Positions 12,001 to 22,566 of a stretch of 64,000 nt of DNA are shown one piece after another (positions within the stretch are counted from its first letter, which is position 1; each line of letters begins with the position of its first letter). The notes beneath the pieces were generated by a model, which saw only the letters and a list, made by a program, of their open reading frames with translations, was not told where the DNA came from and made no database searches. Both the position numbers and the translations under genes were made by a program. Location of the stretch: the NCBI GenBank assembly GCA_914767715.1, contig OU612072.1:9052001-9116000 (forward strand). The letters run 5' to 3'. The stretch is from Membranipora membranacea (Eukaryota; Bryozoa; Gymnolaemata; Cheilostomatida; Membraniporidae).

Positions 12001-15000
12001 TAGATAAGAAGTTCCACCGAGATTGTTAATAACAACGGCTACTCTGTCACCTGTATGGACATATAGTATATCACATTAATTACATTGAAATGAGTTCGAA
12101 GTCAAACTTAGTTCAGTAGCTATGCAGATGCGAAAAAAACATTTGGATGATGTTGAAGGTGTCTCAAGATCTGGAGCTATTTTTAGTGTCTATGAGAACT
12201 AATTGTAGCTGTATCAAACGCAACATCAGCGGTATATTGTTAGACGAATAGATCAACCTATTTGCTGCAGCTGTAGTAGTGTGTGCCACTTTAGACCATA
12301 CTAGGAGCTCAACTTCTTTAACCATACAGTATTTTGTGAAAATATCAATCAAACCCAACCTGCCAAGATGTCAAGTGCAAACGAACCGCATGATGGCTGT
12401 TAGGAAGTCACGTGACCAGCAACTTCAATCCCTATAGGGCCGAGAAGAAATTTCATTTATTGATTTTATAGGCATGATTAAAAAAAAGAAAAATATAAAG
12501 CCATTTCAAGGAATTTTGTGATGGTGAACTTATTCTCCTGCTAATACTTATTACTCTAGGGTAGGCATACATTTATATATGTTATTTTGGACAGCACAAT
12601 ATGTAATCCAAGAAAAAGACTAGATCTTACAGGATCAAGTTTATCATCTGCAAGATTTCCTGCCCGAATGACTTATACTCAGGCCTATGTATAGGTGTTC
12701 AAAATGGGCTACCCTTTGGAGTCTTACTGCTTGGCCTTATAAACGTAGCCATCATCAACATAAACTCATGGAATAGTGATAGTGCAGTGATATCCAGAAA
12801 GGGGGCCCCTTGTTGAAATCCCCTCTGGTCCATATCATATTTTTTCACACCAAATATTTGTGATTTATTCATTACATGCAGAGCTAATTGATATGTGAAA
12901 ACACATAATTATAACTGTACATTTTTGATAGCAATGATAAGAGTGATGGGGTAAACGATAAACTACTATTACAGTCCTGTTGACATCAGGGATACATGCT
13001 GATGTTTATTGTTAACAAATGTAATTATGTTATATTTAAGTGTTTAATATTTATAACTTAGAACTTGATATTCATTGGGTTTTTCGAATTAGCCAATGGA
13101 GCAAAACCGTCAATAATTTCAGTCATAAATGTTATGTCACTACGGATAAATAAATCAATGACATCAGCTCAGAGAAAGGATATCGTTGTCACAAAGTCCA
13201 AGGTCTACTGAGCTGAATCAGTAGCTCAGTGAGTGCACCACACTGTAGCGCTGGAAAGGGGTGGAGATTAGACAGAAAAGTAAACAGATCTCTCCAAAAC
13301 TCAGGAAGCTGTTTACAATCCCTCTGCTGACCACTTGAGGCAAGTACCATGATCAATATTGCATGCTGCTGGTCAAAAAATAGCGGAGTATTATAAAATC
13401 ACTGAACATATTTGTGTTGTGTCTCCAAAAGCATATACTGGCTGAGAATTGTTAAAATGTGAAGGCTATATTTCCATTCATAGGCATATTGTATTCAGAA
13501 GTTGTGAATTGAACAGTTGTTTTACTAAATGTTACATTATTGAGTGATTTTGTTTGAGGAGGCTCAAATTTCTGTCAACACCAGTTAAGTGAGTGTTTGT
13601 ATTTTCCCAGTGCTACTGCAGCATTTGGGTAGTGATCAACTGTATAAGAACAACCAGGTAAGAAAAATCTTTTCCTTGCTCATTTGCACTCCCATAACAC
13701 AACATTCACCATATATATTGCTCGTTCTTCTTCACAAATGCAAAGAAGATCGTTCTGATAACAATCAATGGTTGCAGTGACCAATTTTAGGCTCACACAT
13801 TGCTGTTGATAGTGGACTTTAGGCAAACAACCAAAATATTTCACAGACCCTGCTTACTATTGACACCATGTGCTTTCTTTTAGCTAAAACAAGAGAAGAC
13901 AAGAACAGACACATGGAAGCTCTATTTGACCAATCATATGTTGACTTTTGCTGTAACGCCGCTTGTGGATTAGGAGTTATCTACCTTGCATTAGGAATAT
14001 CAGACTACCGAAGAAGAGTCTCTAAAAATCGAGCTCATTTAACAATAGTATCGGCAGCGCTAACTATCGCTGCCTCACTATTAGTCAAACATTCCCCTTA
14101 TTCCGCCTTCCATGTGATATATAATATTAACTGTGCCACCGGTGTGGCGTTCTCAATCCTCGGTGCTGTACTGACTTTACTATCGTGTACGGTAGATGGA
14201 GATGATCCAGTACACATAGTTAGGTTCGGAGCTTGTACTTGTGCTGTGTCAGGATTCGCTAAATTTGTCATACACATAGCTGAGTATTCCTTCAGCTGAT
14301 GTACAATATTCTCATTTTTGAACTAAATTATATATGTCAGTTTTTGGATATGATAGAAGCATGAATACATGCTCACTGCAGAGATTATTATTCATCTTAT
14401 AGTACAGAGTCCTGAACATTTTAAAACTATTGTTTTGCCTGCAAAATGTTTGCCGAGTTTTATGGTAGTCATTTAAAATCAATACACAAAAGTAGTGATG
14501 CTAAGATGGATTTGCCCGTCCTCTGATAGGTGACTTAGCCTTAGCTCTCAATGGAATCAATGATAAAAGTAAGAGAGCTTACCACAGTCCACCAATCAAA
14601 CATTTCCATGATCTCAGATTGTGATCTTTTACTCCAATATAGACACACTAGTGTCAGCTTGTTTTAATAAGTAAATATAATATGCTACAGCTACTTCTAT
14701 ATTAAAAAAATGTAAATATTCTTGGATGATGACTTAAATTACAGCTATTTTTCTACTTATCTTATGGCATTTGGGGTAGTCTAAACAAAAATGATTGATA
14801 AACCAAGCAATGCTATTCTTCCTATTATGTGGCAGGGCTGGTTGTAATCTCTGTATTTTTAAATGACTTTAAAACATATTTCCCAACTATCAGTGGCGCT
14901 GTAACTTGGGAGGCACTAATGTCGCTTAACATGATCAAAACAGTTAAATTCCTCAATTTTAATAAAATCTTTGTAAGCTGACACGCAACCCTTTATGTAA

Positions 15001-18000
15001 ACGCAGCGACGCATCCAAGTTCAAATAGTTAAAAACCTATTTGATTTACGTCTAGCCTCAATTTTTGACTGGTTGTTTAACCTACTCTTACAGACAGGTA
15101 TCGCTAAGCTTAGTACGATGATGTGATGATGTGCTAACAATCTATGAAAATTGCATTATGGGAATGTTGTTATTATCTCCACATACCTGCATTGACACTG
15201 AGACAAGAAGCACTGTCAGGATTGGTCATGTGATCAAACATCTCTTTTATTATCTCCTTGGCTGGCAACATTTTAATCTTCTTTACTCCAGCCTCTCCAT
15301 GAATTCCTGTAAAGATATGTAACGAATATTGAGCAAAAATTAATGTGGACCAATTCACTTGATTGTGTACATTTGATTCGGCGGTTGCGGGATGAATGCA
15401 TAATATGTAAAAAAGTGGTTCAATTATCAAGTTGTCTGCTCATTGTTGTACAGAACACAACTCCTGCTAAGATTAAATCAAATAACTGTCATCATATGAT
15501 GTGTTGAAAGCCTATTCCGCGTCAATAATATAGAGAATACCTTGAAAGCCCACTGTCCAAATTGAATTAGGTCCAACGGGTCTAACGGGTCTTTTTTGCC
15601 ATTTATGCCACATCATGAAAAACATTAGTAATAATGCATTGTTGCTGACAATGAAAGTATATATATATAACGGGTTCCCAAGTTTTAAAAATTGAAAGGA
15701 AAATAACTTTCAACTTCCTAGTTTACTGAGCTCCTCTTTTCAAAATTTTAAAGTTTATCGAAGACTCACCAAGCCCTAGCTCCAGCTCATCAGCAGCCAG
15801 ACTGAAGAGGGGTTGTGTGCTACCCGGCAGGCTGCAGGCTCCAAGGCTCACACCAATAGTACCTAGAACAGGCATGCATCATGTAAGATTAAATTGATAA
15901 CTTTAAACAATTACATCCACATAAGTTTGTCAGTGCCAAATATAAATTTTCCTTGAGCCCAATAATTCAATTCAACATCTGGCAGCAAGTCATATCAGCA
16001 ATAATGTGTCATTTCATTCTGCTGTATAATTTCTGACATCACCAGTTAGTGGATGACTTATATCAGCCATGAATACAGTGAGAGATAGTAGTATTGCATG
16101 GCACATCTTGACCTTGACCGATTGATGGTACAAATCATTACCAACCACAACTGATTGGGTCCTGATTGATAACTGCCCAAGTGGCTCTATACAGGATCTT
16201 CGTTTTTATGTCAAGATTTTCCTTACCGACAAAAGATATCGAATTAAAGTTTTGAGCCAACTAATAAATCTGATGTCCTTGAAATCCCAACATCACATCA
16301 GAATAATAAATCATTCATTCGATCATCTATATATCATAATAAAAACGTCGGATAATTTTTGTTGACATATGATTGAAAAGTACCCATTCCATTCTAGTTT
16401 GTAAAGGGTGGCTATAGTCAGTAACTGGTGTATATAGAACTTCCTAGTCTGAGCCCCCAAACTCTTACCCCCTGTCCTTGTAATAAACATAGACCGGCAG
16501 CACACCATACGTACTCACCCATACTATTATTGACAGCTTCACAGGCCTTTACAATCTCCTCCAGACTTTTACCTTCATCACTCATAGCACCTGCTGTCTA
16601 TAAATAACCAATCGGGTGATAACATCAATATCTGTGTGTGAGAGAATTAGCATTGTCTTAACTCCATTTACAGAATAAACTCACTACATCGTGCAAAGAT
16701 TTTATCATGTGTAAATAATGGAAATGAAACCGTAATCCCATAGCAGAATGTGTTGTGCGTAACAAATTGCTTCCTAGGTCCTGTGCAAGAATGTTGAACA
16801 CCACAATGTATAACATCATACCAAATACTATGGATATCTATAATAGTCTCTGATCATACCTTATGTATGAAAATAGCACCACATAGCCCACGTCTCCCAG
16901 CGCTTCTATCTGAAGAAGTAAGGGCGCAGTCCTCGGCAGCCACAACCATCTCCACTTTTAGTCCTATAGCCTTTGCTCTCTCAATGGCTAATCCAAAGTT
17001 CACCCTATCTCCTGTGTAATTTTTCACGACTACCAAAGCTCCAGCTGAACGACCAAACAAAGTGATGAGTTTATGCGGAGAGGTGACAGTGGTGAGAAAG
17101 CCACAGGCACACTGCGGTCGAGATAACACAGTTATCATGTATATCTCTGATCGCTAGAATCATTTTCGAAGCAGTACCTAACATGTGCCCACCCCTAATT
17201 AATCAAATTGAACACAGGTCGCCACACCAAATCCCGTGTTATGGTACTCTTACTAGAAGTAAATTAATTCACTTTCTATCTATCAGAGATATACATGCAA
17301 TAGTATTATCACATGAGCAACAGGTCTTACCCAAATAAAAAATGCCATATCGGAAAACAGATTTTATCCAGAAGAAAGAAAAAGCTTTGGGGAAAAAAGC
17401 GCGTGAGCTTAGGGCCACTGACAGCCATTTTTAGGTGTAAGGAGACGCTCAAGCTACACCCAACTTCAAATAATTTTTTAGATAATTTTATAGCATCTTC
17501 TTTTAAGCATATCATTTAATTTACGTTCAATCTTCCATTTTCCCTGGTTCAATAATCAATTATAAATCATTCACGTAATTTTTCTGATCATCTTTTCCGT
17601 CATCTTGATTGAAAATTTGTTGTTTCCGTTTTTTTGTTTTCTTGGCGGCTGATTTTGTAAAGGATCATCGAAGGAAAACCATGCAAAAAAAGTAAAACAA
17701 ATTAGCAATTTTTCAAACATACTCAATTCACTATTACACAATGTGCAATTATTAATTGTACCACACTGTACACACTGTACACACTGTACACACTGTACAC
17801 ACTGTACGCACTGTACGCACTGTACACACTGTACACACTGTACACACTGTACACACTGTGCAATTGAGCACATTATAATTGCTCTTCTAGTTTTGTCCCT
17901 CATCTTTGAGTGTTTTATCACTCATCACCCTACACAGTGTACTAACAGGAATTAAATTTCATTTGAAAAAAAGATGCTTAGGGTGATAAGCTGTTGCAGC

Positions 18001-19937
18001 ATCATCAATTGTTTACATTGTGTATCATAAACCGCAATCTATCCCTTCACATAAAACAAATAGACCTACTATTTCAAAAAGGGAAGATAACGTAAAAGCC
18101 CTACCTGGGTTGCCTTTTGCACATCTGACTATGGTGTCATACACTGTACTGGATGGAGGTGACGCAAAGATATTCCCGCATACAGAGGCAGTCAGCATTC
18201 CAGGTCCAACATATCCTATAACAAAACACAGTTTTTAGAATGTTGAAAGCAGGCTCAGTTCATAAGATATCGATAGCATCCTAAAAAACAAATCTAGTTA
18301 TAAATATTTGTTTTACTACGTACAAGTAAGGTCAACTGTTTTATAGAATACCCAGGGTAATTCAACAGTAGCCTGTAATTGATGATAATTTGATAGGGCA
18401 AGTTTAAATTAGTGGAATGTCTAGTCTAATAATGACCAGTGATGGAAAGAGGCCCCAACTTTTCACTTCTTATTTTCGCTGCATTCATCTACTTTTGTTG
18501 CCCGACATACTGATGCTGATCTTGCACGAGTAATTACAAAACAGGCCAAGTATTAGCAGAACAGGCCTAGTATTAGTAGTTTATGGGAAGGCAAATACCT
18601 AGTGTTTTGAAAAGTTAATCATCAAGGGCTTGTTAGCACATCCTGGTTGTGTAAGAACATACCATAGGTTCTCTTTACAATGCAACACTTTTATGCCTAC
18701 TAGTTGCAAGAGAATTTTATGAATTCGGTAAGACCCACGAACAATCATGACATTGAAGCACTAGCCACACTATTATAGAGTTACAGTTTGTTATGTCAGT
18801 CTATTTGCAGTGACAAAGGATTTATGCCTTGGACCACACCAGTCTGGGTGCCTCGATAGGCCGATGTATTATTAGTATTGCATTGCATACAGCTATATTT
18901 TGACACATCAATGGGACTTTACCATAAATTCCTGGATGAAAACTTTTTCTAATTAAAAATTGTAGGCATATTGCATGCCAGCAGATGGAAGAGAGTACGA
19001 CAAAGCACATTTTTGTAGGTCTGTTACTGAGACATATTGTAGAGTTGTAATAGAGTACAAGGCGTTGAGAATTGACTTTGAGACCAGGTTGGTTTCATTG
19101 ATTTATTGAGAATTGGTCTGTACAGCATAGGCTTATTCAGATGCCTTGACGGCTAGTCTGAGCCCCCCAGACTTTTGCCCCTCGTCCGACGGCCCACCGG
19201 GCGAGAGACGGCTATTCTGAGTGTGCCAGTACGTCGGCTGACACAGCAATGTAAGATAAAGATCAGGCACATTTTCTTTAGGCAAGTTTTCTCATCTGGG
19301 TGTTAAAGCAAGGCAGCACGAGCAGGCTTGAAAGTAAGTTCAAGTTAATTGTGTTTTTTTATAACTAAACTATTCTGAGATGCGTACATCACAAGTTTCA
19401 TAAGGCCACGTGACTTTGATATAGCCTGTGATCTTTGTCAGTGGGTGGGGGTGGGCGAAAAGAGAAGGATGAGTCTCTTTCACTCATCTCCCACCCACTG
19501 ACAAAAATCACAGGCTATAGCAAAGTCACATGGCCTTATGACAAGTTTTGTTATGATTGTACGCGTGTATACAAACAGATCCAGTGGGTACAAGACTAGT
19601 GGCAATCATTGAATGAGTCTAAATACAAGAGAACTTGACTTTTGGTGATGAAAATTATGCATTGTTGTGCCACAACATCTACGCAACCAAGTTAGACACA
19701 TTGATACGAGTGACAACACACTATAGCTTACTACTTACCCGCCCATGCTGGTTCATGTCCACTTCCTCCCCCACTGATGATAGCCACCTTTCCAGCTTGT
19801 TTTAAACTATCCACATCTCTTCTTATCACAACTCTGCCATTGCATATGGTAGCCAAGTTGTTGTTGACCGAGATGAGTCCTTGAATTGCATCATCAACTG
19901 CTGTCTCTGCAGAATTGATAATCTTTTTGCAAGACAT
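6014..19937 (-). CDS. TKFC: Triokinase/FMN cyclase (dihydroxyacetone kinase), 14 exons
   Basis: A cytosolic enzyme family that phosphorylates dihydroxyacetone and glyceraldehyde with ATP and can split FAD into AMP and cyclic FMN. In transcript order the coding exons are 19937-19739, 18215-18105, 17044-16860, 16597-16519, 15862-15770, 15306-15187, 12050-11961, 11481-11393, 10967-10805, 9520-9386, 9099-8987, 8048-7911, 6543-6463 and 6172-6014. They total 1755 bases, giving 584 residues, close to the roughly 575 of vertebrate TKFC. All junctions are GT-AG and in phase. The DhaK domain is N-terminal, with GSGHEP at residues 58-63, NYTGD, and GIHGEAG carrying the substrate-binding His at about 225. 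The DhaL domain follows, with GDGDTG (Asp409 and Asp411, metal/ATP binding) and GGTSGALYGLF. The start MSCKK is chosen over an in-frame Met 22 codons upstream because it aligns with the family N-terminus. The gene looks intact. Confidence 0.95.
7503..7743. mobile_element. Inverted-repeat element, intact relative of the LINE target
   Basis: About 241 bp within a TKFC intron. The ends are inverted: AATGCATGTTATAGTC at the left and its complement at the right, with similarity running about 45 bases inward. The right half shares a stretch of about 100 bp with the element at 1657-1873 and 4989 onward. It has no coding capacity, so it is a non-autonomous DNA-element-like repeat. Confidence 0.75.
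9792..10176. mobile_element. 377-bp TTAA-flanked element, copy 1
   Basis: The element 9796-10172 is bounded by TTAA at 9792-9795 and 10173-10176. Its terminal inverted repeats are AGGGCAACCAAGGTTTC at the left, and the complement with one change at the right. It is non-coding. A TTAA duplication is characteristic of the piggyBac superfamily, but a 3-bp TAA/TTA duplication (Harbinger type) cannot be excluded from one locus. It sits in the TKFC intron between the exons at 10967-10805 and 9520-9386. Confidence 0.8.
10202..10586. mobile_element. 377-bp TTAA-flanked element, copy 2
   Basis: The element 10206-10582 has exactly the same length and orientation as the neighbouring copy at 9796-10172 and differs at only a handful of bases by eye. 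It carries its own TTAA at 10202-10205 and 10583-10586. Only 25 bp lie between the inner TTAA sites of the two copies. The right terminal repeat has a base change (GGTTGCACT instead of GGTTGCCCT). Confidence 0.8.
11025..11120. mobile_element. Dispersed inverted-repeat element (TTTGCCTGCAT family), copy 1
   Basis: The left arm reads ACAAGTTTGGTCCTTTTGCC and the right arm is its imperfect complement, ending TCAAACTTGTTCTAG. The core contains a GGAGCAACTGGAATGCAGGC block shared with the other four copies. It lies in a TKFC intron, 58 bases upstream of the acceptor of exon 10967-10805. Confidence 0.75.
13620..13655 (+). other. Candidate 5' untranslated exon of the nested gene
   Basis: It is bounded by an acceptor (CTACTGCAG) and a strong donor (CAG followed by GTAAGA). 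Splicing it to 13883 would place an in-frame TAG before ATG 13913, consistent with untranslated leader rather than coding sequence. Confidence 0.35.
13913..14299 (+). CDS. Small four-helix membrane protein nested in a TKFC intron
   Basis: A 128-residue protein with four clear hydrophobic segments at roughly residues 13-31, 43-62, 73-96 and 103-124, joined by short polar loops (YRRRVSKN after the first). It has eight cysteines spread through the helices. It runs on the plus strand inside the TKFC intron between the exons at 15306-15187 and 12050-11961, so it is transcribed against its host. I chose ATG 13913 over an in-frame ATG at 13868 because a good acceptor (TTTCTTTTAG) ends at 13883. A short exon-like block with acceptor and donor lies upstream at about 13620-13655; read in phase it contains a stop, so it would be 5' untranslated. 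I do not recognise the family, although the fold type resembles tetraspan proteins such as MARVEL or claudin relatives. Confidence 0.65.
   Translation: MEALFDQSYVDFCCNAACGLGVIYLALGISDYRRRVSKNRAHLTIVSAALTIAASLLVKHSPYSAFHVIYNINCATGVAFSILGAVLTLLSCTVDGDDPVHIVRFGACTCAVSGFAKFVIHIAEYSFS
16445..16482 (+). repeat. Short GC-rich dispersed repeat, copy 1 (partial)
   Basis: It matches the TAGTCTGAGCCCCC...ACTCTTGCCC...GTCC pattern seen at 19153, 28384, 29968 and 30487. This copy lacks the terminal CGACGG part. Confidence 0.5.
17136..17297. mobile_element. Inverted-repeat element (TATATCTCTGATCG family), copy 1
   Basis: About 162 bp. It opens with CATGTATATCTCTGATCG and closes with ATCAGAGATATACATG. Internally it has GTGCCCACCCCTAATTAATC and AAATTAATTCACTTTCTATC blocks shared, in inverted order, with the copies at 23389, 31571 and 55875. 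It lies in a TKFC intron, 92 bases upstream of the exon at 17044. Confidence 0.8.
17762..17860. repeat. 9-bp minisatellite (CACTGTACA)n
   Basis: Eleven tandem copies of a nonamer, two of them with an A-to-G change giving CACTGTACG. The period of nine creates open frames on both strands (repeating Cys-Val-Gln or Cys-Thr-His) that are artefacts of the repeat. It lies in a TKFC intron. Confidence 0.95.
19153..19225 (+). repeat. Short GC-rich dispersed repeat, copy 2
   Basis: The best copy: TAGTCTGAGCCCCCC, then ACTTTTGCCCC, then GTCCGACGGCCC and a CCGG palindromic tail. It lies in a TKFC intron. Confidence 0.65.
19390..19548. repeat. Long hairpin (imperfect inverted repeat)
   Basis: The arms of about 60-65 bp pair around a short centre. 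The left arm includes CATAAGGCCACGTGACTTTG, ATAGCCTGTGATCTTTGTCA and GTGGGTGG; the right arm holds the complements. A fragment of the same family (CACGTGGCCTTATG) lies near 27150. It is probably a MITE. Confidence 0.8.
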
Positions 19938-20399
19938 TTTTACTTGGAAAACAACACCAGCTGAAGCACCTGTCAACTTTATTTTTGCAAAGTAATAGCC
20001 CAAAATCTGATAATGAAATTATGGGGTATATACAATTGTGTCCCATAAGTAATTTATTAAGGAACCCGAGCCAAACAAAGAGAAATGCTCCAGTCAATAA
20101 AAGTAGGAGTTGCCCTCTTAGTGATTGAGACACAATAACTCCTAATACTTTATGAAGTAAGTATCACTAAGATAATAAAAATATCAAGAACAGGAAAGAT
20201 ATATAGTTTCTGAATGTTTCCAATAGTTATAATGTTTACATACAATTTTCTAATTATTTCTCACAATTGAGAACCTTTAACTGTGTTTTAGTAGCTTACT
20301 CCAATAAAACTCACGTTCATTTATACCCTGTGGTACCGAGTGAGAAACCTAGATGTTATTCGCTTTGTTTGTCTCCGGTATCATCAGTATATATGGGTC

Positions 20400-20541
20400 T
20401 ACAGACTGTATATACTAATGTGACACAGGAGAATTTTAGATCAGATGCCCTTCCTGACACCATCGTGAACCGCCAAGTAACAAATACGGGACCTCTCGAT
20501 TGAAAGACCCACGCCCTATCCATTGCACAACGGCCGCTCTC
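20400..20541 (-). repeat. Probable tRNA-derived SINE fragment
   Basis: The minus strand reads GCGGCCGTTGTGCAATGGAT, a box A-like start, and about 40 bases later a degenerate box B (GAGAGGTCCCGTATTTG). No folded tRNA is evident, so a decayed SINE head is the best reading. Confidence 0.5.
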
Positions 20542-20587
20542 ATGATTAAAAATGGTTGATTAAGATCAGATATCATATCACACTAAG

Positions 20588-20790
20588 CATGGGCGGCGAA
20601 ATACTAGTTGCCTTAGGGGCTAGGCTGCAATATCTGCGCCTATTTGCTCTCAGTTTGCAGGCAGGTCGGAGCACACCTGGGGGTCCAACCAAACCCCAGT
20701 AGTCAGAAGATTTCAGTGGTATTCGAACCCACAACCTTCAACATTTGCATGATGAAGGGACGGCGCTCTAACCAACTGAGCTACCTCCTA
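20588..20790 (-). repeat. tRNA-derived SINE
   Basis: The minus strand begins TAGGAGGTAGCTCAGTTGG with a good box A, and 55 bases on has GTGGGTTCGAATACCAC, a good box B with near-paired T-arm. The anticodon region carries an insertion and the acceptor ends do not pair. It is therefore a tRNA-like SINE head followed by a body of unrelated sequence, not a working tRNA gene. Confidence 0.65.
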
Positions 20791-20799
20791 CTCCTAGTA

Positions 20800-22566
20800 G
20801 CATACTCCAATAGCTTACTTTAATATCATATCTTTGGGATTTCTGATGGTTTGTTTATTGGCGAAGAACAAGTTGTTCCCCCCGGTTGCTAGTGATTTTC
20901 ATGTTGTAATAACTGTTGTAAATAATTTTCCGTTAACACAAGGAATAAACTTATTCTAACACAGATATGTTTTCTAAACTGTAACTCAATATTCAGTTGG
21001 GGCCTGATAAATAAGCACTCGCTTACCCTCATTGTTATCCTTGATCTCACTGGTTTTTCTGATGCATACGAAAAAAAGGCTTGGTAAACTTCATCATTAT
21101 AATGATGTTGGCAAGATATATATGTAACATGGAACATTACCACTTCATTTGTTCCTATTTTTGATGTGTTATGAATTTTATGAGTTGGAATTTTGCCTAA
21201 ATCTTCTTTCAGGAGAGAGCTTTTCTGTGAAATGTACTAATTCGTCTTAAAGACATGGAATCCGTAAATACTCAGCCAGCTATAGATGCCAGCCTTTCCC
21301 TACATACTTGTGATGCACTCTGGAAAGTTGCGGCATTGTATGTCTAATCCCGCACTGTCCGGGAAGTAGGAAGCTCTACTGTATCTGTGTGAATTTCTTA
21401 TCTGTGCTTCAAATCAAGATCATTTTCTAGATAAGATCTTAAGATAATCATCAGTCTTTCATTTTCCCATATTTTGTGTAATTTGTAATTCTGCCATCAA
21501 TAACCGATCAGGACAGGACAAGTGCTTTGAACCTTCACTACTTGATGAAATCATTAAAATCCTATCTCTCGGTGTTTAAAATGTTTTAGCCCTGTTGCCA
21601 AAAATGGATCCTGATCAAATACATTAATCAAAAATTACTCGCCACTTTTTTGGCATGTTCCACGCTTGATAACCTCATTTACATAAATGTGATAAATGGG
21701 ACTGATCAGTTGGTAGAAACCAGTAATTAGTCATGGATGTTAATCCGATTATCACTAATCACTGATTCCTGTCTATTGTCAACCAGTGTGTGTGACTATT
21801 CCAGTCACCTTCACAAAGAGATGTATCATGAATTACTAATAACCCACACATATTCTTCACCATGAAGCTTGTGGAACAATTCTGGGCGTAGAAATAGACA
21901 ATCTGCAAAAAAATGTATTGTTATGACGTGTGTTGTGTCAGTTGGGAATGTGACTGCAGGGGCATGTGTGATGACAAGTGTCAAGACAATGACTTACACA
22001 AGTCTCTTTGTTTAGTCATTGCATCAATAAATTTCCTCGGAGCTACCCAGGATTTTCACAAATATTATGTTTTTGCAGCTCGACGCAGAAGATATAAAGA
22101 GCTCGTTTTACAATTTTTGAGTAACAGTATTCGAAAAAAATGTTTTTTTATTCCATTGTTGTGTCTTTCTTAGTAACTCAGGCATTATGTAATAGTAAAG
22201 CTTATGGGGAAACTCTGCTGCTAACAATTTGGAAACTGTTCAGTGGTCTCATGTTGTCACTGACACACACACATTTAATTGTTTCCAAATTGTCAGTTTT
22301 TTCTTGAATGCTCTGAAGGGCTCAACCTCACAATAGAGTGTGTTGTAGTCTAACTGTCGGGAGTCATGTTATGAGTCATTGCCCGTGATTATTTTCTAAA
22401 TGCTATCCTTGCCAAGAATTCACTACCATTTATGATATCAATGAGGCGCAACTTGTCCACCCTTATGTGAACGATGATCAGTTTCAGTATTTAATCCATC
22501 TGCGTTGGAAAACTTTGGTCATAACTTTCTAAAGATTCCATTGACGAACCAAAGTAAGTTACGAAT
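20800..22566. other. Intergenic region between TKFC and the TSR gene
   Basis: No supported gene. A cysteine-rich 86-codon frame at 21913-22173 lacks a signal peptide or splice partners and was not accepted. A small inverted repeat lies at 22219-22296, with arms around CAATTTGGAAAC. Confidence 0.4.
22219..22296. repeat. Short inverted repeat
   Basis: CTAACAATTTGGAAACTGTT and the near complement AATTGTTTCCAAATTGTCAG are separated by about 40 bases. Confidence 0.5.

Noticed and set aside
17762-17860. CRISPR-like array
   Set aside because: Units are contiguous nonamers without spacers, in an animal intron.
17571-17955. Open frames with repeated Cys-Val-Gln or Cys-Thr-His
   Set aside because: Produced by the nonamer minisatellite; no splice or start support.
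20715-20790. True tRNA gene on the minus strand
   Set aside because: The T-arm is good, but the anticodon arm has an insertion and the acceptor ends do not pair. SINE head preferred.
21913-22173. Cysteine-rich 86-residue frame
   Set aside because: No signal peptide, no splice partners; cysteines are irregular.
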